NCBI GenBank assembly: GCA_030248825.1
Contig: JARCMB010000085.1
Span: 1-8,400 of the forward strand
Length of the DNA: 8,400 bases
Source: Pseudanabaenaceae cyanobacterium MP8IB2.15
GTDB taxonomy: Bacteria > Cyanobacteriota > Cyanobacteriia > Pseudanabaenales > Pseudanabaenaceae
Direction of reading: 5' to 3'
Shown here: positions 5,790 through 8,400 of the stretch, one piece after another
Layout: each line of letters begins with the position of its first letter
Numbering within the stretch: the stretch's first letter is position 1
Program-made: the position numbers and the translations under genes
Notes under the pieces: model-generated
Seen by the model: only the letters and a program-made list of their open reading frames with translations
Databases searched by the model: none
What the model was told of the DNA's origin: nothing

Positions 5790-5959
5790 GTTTCTTTATC
5801 CTCATTCGCGGGTTTTTGTGGTTCTGAACCGATCTCGGCGCGGAACCCACTGATCGTTTTACCCATAGCTTGACCCAGTTCGGGCAGTTTTTTTGCCCCG
5901 AAAATCGTGATTGCTAATGCCGAAATTACAATGATCTCAGGCCAGCCAATTCCAAACAT
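5786..5959 (-). CDS. tatA: Twin-arginine translocase subunit TatA/E-like
   Basis: A 57-residue membrane protein of the TatA/E family, the pore-forming part of the Tat pathway that exports folded proteins across plasma and thylakoid membranes. It starts MFGIGWPEIIVI and has one hydrophobic segment (about 5-20). The conserved hinge and amphipathic helix follow as FGAKKLPELGQAMGKTISGFRAEI (20-43), with the diagnostic F-G-x-K-K-L-P-E-L-G. The Pro usual after FG in many TatA proteins is Ala here, as also occurs in TatE-like forms. The tail (44-57) is short and charged, on the small side for TatA. AAGAGG at 5964-5969, 4 nt before the ATG, supports the start. It is convergent with rpaA (stop codons overlap) and divergent from the next gene, 123 bp away. 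No terminator is apparent at its 3' end, so its transcript may run antisense into rpaA. Confidence 0.92.
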   Translation of the reverse strand: MFGIGWPEIIVISALAITIFGAKKLPELGQAMGKTISGFRAEIGSEPQKPANEDKET

Positions 5960-6082
5960 AAAACCTCTTTTCTTGAAAAGTGTAAATTAAGCAGCAACCA
6001 AAACCAAATTAAGATTAGGCTTTCATGTTTGCTGTTTTCTTGCCACAATAACTTAGCTAGAACTTTTTAAAGCATAACCCCT

Positions 6083-6607
6083 ATGGCAAACGTAATTAAT
6101 TGGGCATTGGGTAGTTCTGACCCAGAGAATGAGACCAACCTGACTGAAATCTCGCAGTGGTGGGCAGGTCTGGCAGGGCAGGAAATTATCTGGAAGCAGA
6201 GGGCAATGCCTGAAAATGGTGACACCAGTACGATCGATTGGACTAATAAAGAGCAGTTTGATGAAGCTTTTTCGATCGAATCGCCATCGTTGCGCGGGAT
6301 CACCCTGTACTGGCGCAAGCCTGGATCTCCAGAAGAACGTAACATCACTGTTGGTCAGCTATTACTCGATCGATTTAACCAGCAGCTAGATTTACTGCCT
6401 GCATCTGGGAAGAATTATCAAATCCGCATTACTCTGCCTAAGGTTGTTTACCAGACCGTCAAGCTCAACAACCCACAATTTGCCAGTTCAACCCTATCGA
6501 GTGGAGATAAGGTTTTACTATTGCGAGATGAAAGTCAGAGAATAGAAGTCCAAATTACCCTAAATCCCGCTAATCTTGAGCTAATCAAGCTGAAATTGAA
6601 TCAATAA
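6083..6607 (+). CDS. Uncharacterised protein, tryptophan-rich N-terminal half
   Basis: I do not recognise this 174-residue protein. It has no signal peptide, no membrane segment and no cysteine, so it is probably cytosolic. Six tryptophans (7, 26, 27, 37, 53, 77) all fall in the first 80 residues and none in the rest. The middle (65-100) reads like a strand-turn-helix: SLRGITLYWRKPGSPEERNITVGQLLLDRF. The C-terminal part (112-174) is probably beta-rich, with alternating hydrophobics in YQIRITLPKVVYQTVKLNN and RIEVQITLNPANLELIKLKL. Codon use and three CGATCG cores look native. The ATG has no obvious ribosome site, but the frame is open and uninterrupted with ordinary composition. It may be monocistronic: tatA diverges upstream, and 149 bp with a hairpin separates it from the TerB-like gene. 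Confidence 0.8.
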   Translation: MANVINWALGSSDPENETNLTEISQWWAGLAGQEIIWKQRAMPENGDTSTIDWTNKEQFDEAFSIESPSLRGITLYWRKPGSPEERNITVGQLLLDRFNQQLDLLPASGKNYQIRITLPKVVYQTVKLNNPQFASSTLSSGDKVLLLRDESQRIEVQITLNPANLELIKLKLNQ

Positions 6608-6617
6608 GACTGAAATT

Positions 6618-6635
6618 GCCTGAGATCTTTCAGGC
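6618..6635 (+). terminator. Weak hairpin after the 6083-6607 gene
   Basis: GCCTGA (6618-6623) and TCAGGC (6630-6635) form a 6-bp stem with a 6-nt loop, 11 nt past the stop codon. Flanking TGAAA (6611-6615) and TTTCA (6640-6644) could extend it after an asymmetric bulge. There is no run of T residues after it, so termination would be weak or Rho-assisted. Confidence 0.35.
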
Positions 6636-6676
6636 TTGAGTTTCACTTAACTCTGGTTACTCTGTACCGTATGTCC

Positions 6677-6685
6677 TGATAGAAT
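6677..6685 (+). promoter_or_regulatory. Possible extended -10 promoter for the TerB-Crp operon
   Basis: TGATAGAAT gives an extended -10 (TGn) with TAGAAT, five of six bases matching TATAAT. The -35 region 17 bp upstream is poor (TTACTC). Transcription would start near 6692, leaving a leader of about 65 nt before the ATG at 6757. This is the only decent candidate in the 149-bp gap. Confidence 0.35.
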
Positions 6686-6756
6686 GCTGTATGAGAGCAA
6701 ATCACTGAGCATCGAAAGTCGCAATATTACCGCAGGCGCAGAGAAGCGAAAAATTT

Positions 6757-7302
6757 ATGCCTAACCCACTTTCCGATCCATTGCCAAATCATCCCGATCT
6801 AGTCTCTGAGACAAATCCCCTACCCAATCCACCACCGCCACCACCGATTAGCCCACATCAAATGGATATTTTGCGGGCTGTAACCGCAATGGCGTGGGCT
6901 GATGGTCAATTAGAGCCTGACGAGATCAGGCTAATCCTCGACCAATTTGCGGCTTTGTATGCCAAAAGTGAAGCTGAGGAACGATCGATCAAGCAAAACT
7001 TACGAGCATATTTGGGACAGAATATTCCACTGGACGAGGTAATTCCCCAGTTAAAAACTAAAGAAGATCGAAAACTAGTGCTGAAACTCTCATATATGGT
7101 GATTCAGGCTAGTCGTCGTCATCCTGGAGAACCAAATGTTAATCTCGACGAAGCCGCCGCATATCAAAGGCTGGTACGCTTATTAGGGTTACCAAAGGAG
7201 GAGGTTGAAGATATTGAAGCCCAAGTAATTCCTCCTGATGAAGTCCAAACTGGATTTCTTCAATCTTTGGCGATCAAGCTTCACTCTTTAATTAAAATTT
7301 AG
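6757..7302 (+). CDS. TerB-like domain protein with proline-rich N-terminus
   Basis: 181-residue cytosolic protein. Residues 36-157 resemble the all-helical TerB (tellurite-resistance B) fold: MDILRAVTAMAWADGQLEPDEIRLILDQF (36-64) with the characteristic A-x-A-D-G-x-L-x-x-D-E acidic turn, and a second helical half LVLKLSYMVIQASRRHPGEPNVNLDEAAAYQRLVRLLGLPKEEVEDIE (107-154). The acidic residues (D49, D55, E56, D131, E132) are of the kind proposed to bind metal in TerB. The first 34 residues are unstructured, with six consecutive prolines (25-30) encoded by two copies of CCACCACCG (6829-6846). Such runs usually need EF-P for translation. TerB domains occur in stress and signalling proteins; lone copies like this are common in cyanobacteria and do not imply tellurite resistance. 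GAGAAG upstream is a weak ribosome site. The next gene starts 2 nt past the stop, so the two are co-transcribed. Confidence 0.78.
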   Translation: MPNPLSDPLPNHPDLVSETNPLPNPPPPPPISPHQMDILRAVTAMAWADGQLEPDEIRLILDQFAALYAKSEAEERSIKQNLRAYLGQNIPLDEVIPQLKTKEDRKLVLKLSYMVIQASRRHPGEPNVNLDEAAAYQRLVRLLGLPKEEVEDIEAQVIPPDEVQTGFLQSLAIKLHSLIKI

Positions 7303-7304
7303 CC

Positions 7305-7997
7305 ATGCAAGATCGCTTGGATTCTCATCAGAAGATTCTTTTAGCTCCATTTTTTGTCGGATTGCCTGAAGCTGAGGTGGAACGTGCCACGTCGCAAATG
7401 GTAACGCGCAACCATCCGCCTAATCAGGTGATATTACTGGAGAATGATTGGGGCAATTCTGTCTATTTCATTCTTTCGGGCTGGGTGAAAATCCGTACTT
7501 ACAACCTTGATGGCAGGGAAGTAACCCTAAATATTCTTGGCGTGGGCGAAATGTTTGGCGAAATGGCTCCTCTAGATCAGGTGCCGCGTTCTACGGATGT
7601 GATTACCCTTACTTCCACAACAATTGGTAGTCTGCCTGCTTCTGATTTTGTACGGTTGATTGAGACGGAACCAATGGCGGGCATTCATCTTGCCCGTCTG
7701 ATGGCAAAGCGGCTACGTCAGGTGAATCGTCGTTTACGCCTGCGTGAGTCGGATAGTACGTCTCGTGTGGCTGATGTGTTGCTATTTTTGGCGGAAGGTC
7801 AGGGGACACCAGGTTCAATGGGCTTAGAAATTCCTAACTTGCCACATCGAGAGTTGAGTAGTCTGAGTGGTTTGGCAAGAGAGACTGTGACTCGCGTTTT
7901 AGGCAAGCTAGAGCGGAAAAAGTTGATTTTGCGAGACACTGGCAGAGATGTCCTCTGTATTCTTGACCCTCAAGGACTGGAGAATTTGATGGTTTGA
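7305..7997 (+). CDS. Crp/Fnr family transcriptional regulator
   Basis: 230-residue regulator of the Crp/Fnr family. The N-terminal cyclic-nucleotide-binding beta-roll (about 15-120) includes ILLENDWGNSVYFILSGWVKIRTY (43-66) and the phosphate-binding cassette GEMFGEMAPLDQVPRSTDV (81-99). Glu86, Arg95 and Ser96 sit where CRP binds cAMP, so cAMP or a related nucleotide is plausible. There are no clustered cysteines for an Fnr-type iron-sulfur centre. The dimer helix covers about 123-147, and the DNA-binding domain about 150-225, with HRELSSLSGLARETVTRVLGKLERKKLI (181-208). The recognition helix carries R192-E193 and R197, the R-E-x-x-x-R pattern of CRP, which predicts TGTGA-type half-sites. I found no TGTGA-N6-TCACA site in this window. 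It resembles the cyanobacterial SYCRP1-like group, but I cannot name the ortholog. It is the second gene of an operon with the TerB-like gene; a terminator lies about 150 nt downstream. Confidence 0.92.
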   Translation: MQDRLDSHQKILLAPFFVGLPEAEVERATSQMVTRNHPPNQVILLENDWGNSVYFILSGWVKIRTYNLDGREVTLNILGVGEMFGEMAPLDQVPRSTDVITLTSTTIGSLPASDFVRLIETEPMAGIHLARLMAKRLRQVNRRLRLRESDSTSRVADVLLFLAEGQGTPGSMGLEIPNLPHRELSSLSGLARETVTRVLGKLERKKLILRDTGRDVLCILDPQGLENLMV

Positions 7998-8063
7998 TCG
8001 CGAAAGTTCATAAATCTAGTCGATCGAAAATATTCTGATTGACTTAGCAGGTAATGGGGTATA

Positions 8064-8113
8064 CACTACGCGCCATGTTTGCTGAGATGCCAAACCATAA
8101 CGGGTAGTGGTTT
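8064..8113 (+). repeat. Overlapping inverted repeats in the crp 3' UTR
   Basis: CACTAC (8064-8069) and GTAGTG (8104-8109) are complementary over a 34-nt span. AAACCA (8092-8097) and TGGTTT (8108-8113) form a tighter 6-bp stem with a 10-nt loop. The two pairings share bases and exclude each other. The region lies between the Crp/Fnr stop codon and its terminator and holds no credible gene. No known small RNA was recognised. Confidence 0.35.
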
Positions 8114-8148
8114 AACTGTGAGGGTTTATTTTCTCTGCAAATTTAACA

Positions 8149-8156
8149 GCGATCGC
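8149..8156. repeat. HIP1 octamer GCGATCGC
   Basis: The only full HIP1 palindrome I found in the window, although the core CGATCG is very frequent. HIP1 is the abundant cyanobacterial palindrome, and its CGATCG core is a methylation site in Synechocystis. Here it forms part of the left arm of a terminator stem. Confidence 0.9.
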
Positions 8157-8193
8157 TCCTACTTATGTCAAAGGGGCGATCGTTTGTTTTATT
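8150..8193 (+). terminator. Intrinsic terminator of the TerB-Crp operon
   Basis: CGATCGCTCC (8150-8159) pairs with GGGGCGATCG (8173-8182): ten pairs including one G-U, around a 13-nt loop. TTTGTTTTATT follows at 8183-8193. This is a strong Rho-independent terminator for plus-strand transcription. On the minus strand the stem is followed by CTGTTAAATTT, so it is at best weak for the convergent gene ending at 8212. Confidence 0.75.
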
Positions 8194-8211
8194 GATGGTT
8201 CGATCGATCGG

Positions 8212-8400
8212 TTATGCCAAATCAAAGTTAGACAGCATGAAAATATCTAAGTCGCGCCATGATGCCCTCTGATTGCGGACATAATCAATGGCGTTCTCCT
8301 CCGCCCATACTTCGCGATGCTTGCCAAATAGCTTCGCCGTTTGGCTGGATTGCGGCACCATCACGACTGTCCCATCGACAATTTTGATTTCGAGGCGATC
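8212..8400 (-). CDS. Unidentified protein, C-terminal 62 residues
   Basis: An open minus-strand frame enters from the right edge and ends at TAA (8214-8212). The visible part begins DRLEIKIVDGTVVMVPQSS, continues TAKLFGKHREVWAEENAIDYVRNQRASW and ends DLDIFMLSNFDLA. It has no membrane segment or cysteine, and its composition is ordinary for coding sequence. I do not recognise the family. A small antitoxin or similar regulator is conceivable from the charged, Trp-containing C-terminus, but this is a guess. It is convergent with the TerB-Crp operon, and the start lies outside the window. Confidence 0.65.
   Translation of the reverse strand, partial: DRLEIKIVDGTVVMVPQSSQTAKLFGKHREVWAEENAIDYVRNQRASWRDLDIFMLSNFDLA

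Overview
The window is chromosomal DNA from a cyanobacterium. The evidence is a clear RpaA response regulator, a solanesyl diphosphate synthase of the plastoquinone pathway, a COP23-domain protein, a cyanobacterial single-RRM RNA-binding protein, a cyanobacterial Crp/Fnr regulator, and a strong excess of the HIP1 core CGATCG (about 28 by hand count). Base composition looks mid-40s percent GC. A Pseudanabaena-like filamentous organism is a guess from style only. I see no transposase, phage, CRISPR, tRNA or rRNA, and gene content looks like an ordinary core genome.

Layout. Positions 1-4684 are all minus strand. Reading in the direction of transcription they hold sds (prenyl transferase), a fumarylacetoacetate-hydrolase-family enzyme, a secreted COP23-domain protein, the RRM protein, and the N-terminal 236 codons of an LL-diaminopimelate-type aminotransferase that runs off the left edge. 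A 343-bp divergent spacer (4685-5027) separates sds from rpaA on the plus strand. rpaA runs tail-to-tail into a 57-residue tatA-like gene on the minus strand, and their stop codons overlap. The rest of the plus strand carries an uncharacterised tryptophan-rich protein, then a TerB-like protein and a Crp/Fnr regulator 2 nt apart (an evident operon) followed by a good intrinsic terminator. The 3' end of an unidentified minus-strand gene fills the right edge.

How the genes fit together. Two global regulators (RpaA, circadian and light output; Crp/Fnr, probably cyclic-nucleotide responsive) sit among housekeeping functions: lysine/cell-wall precursor synthesis, plastoquinone side chain, Tat export and post-transcriptional control. 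Nothing shows that they form one pathway.

The most unusual signal is not a gene. The RRM gene is flanked by two imperfect inverted copies of a roughly 30-bp element. One lies in its predicted 5' leader and the other in its predicted 3' UTR, just before a palindromic terminator. Because the copies are inverted, the two ends of one mRNA are complementary, and all three substitutions between the copies give G-U wobble pairs. Other points worth a look are a 10-bp tandem duplication that creates the present stop codon of the COP23 gene, and a terminator whose two arms are built from CGATCG cores. I found no clear multi-gene undescribed system.
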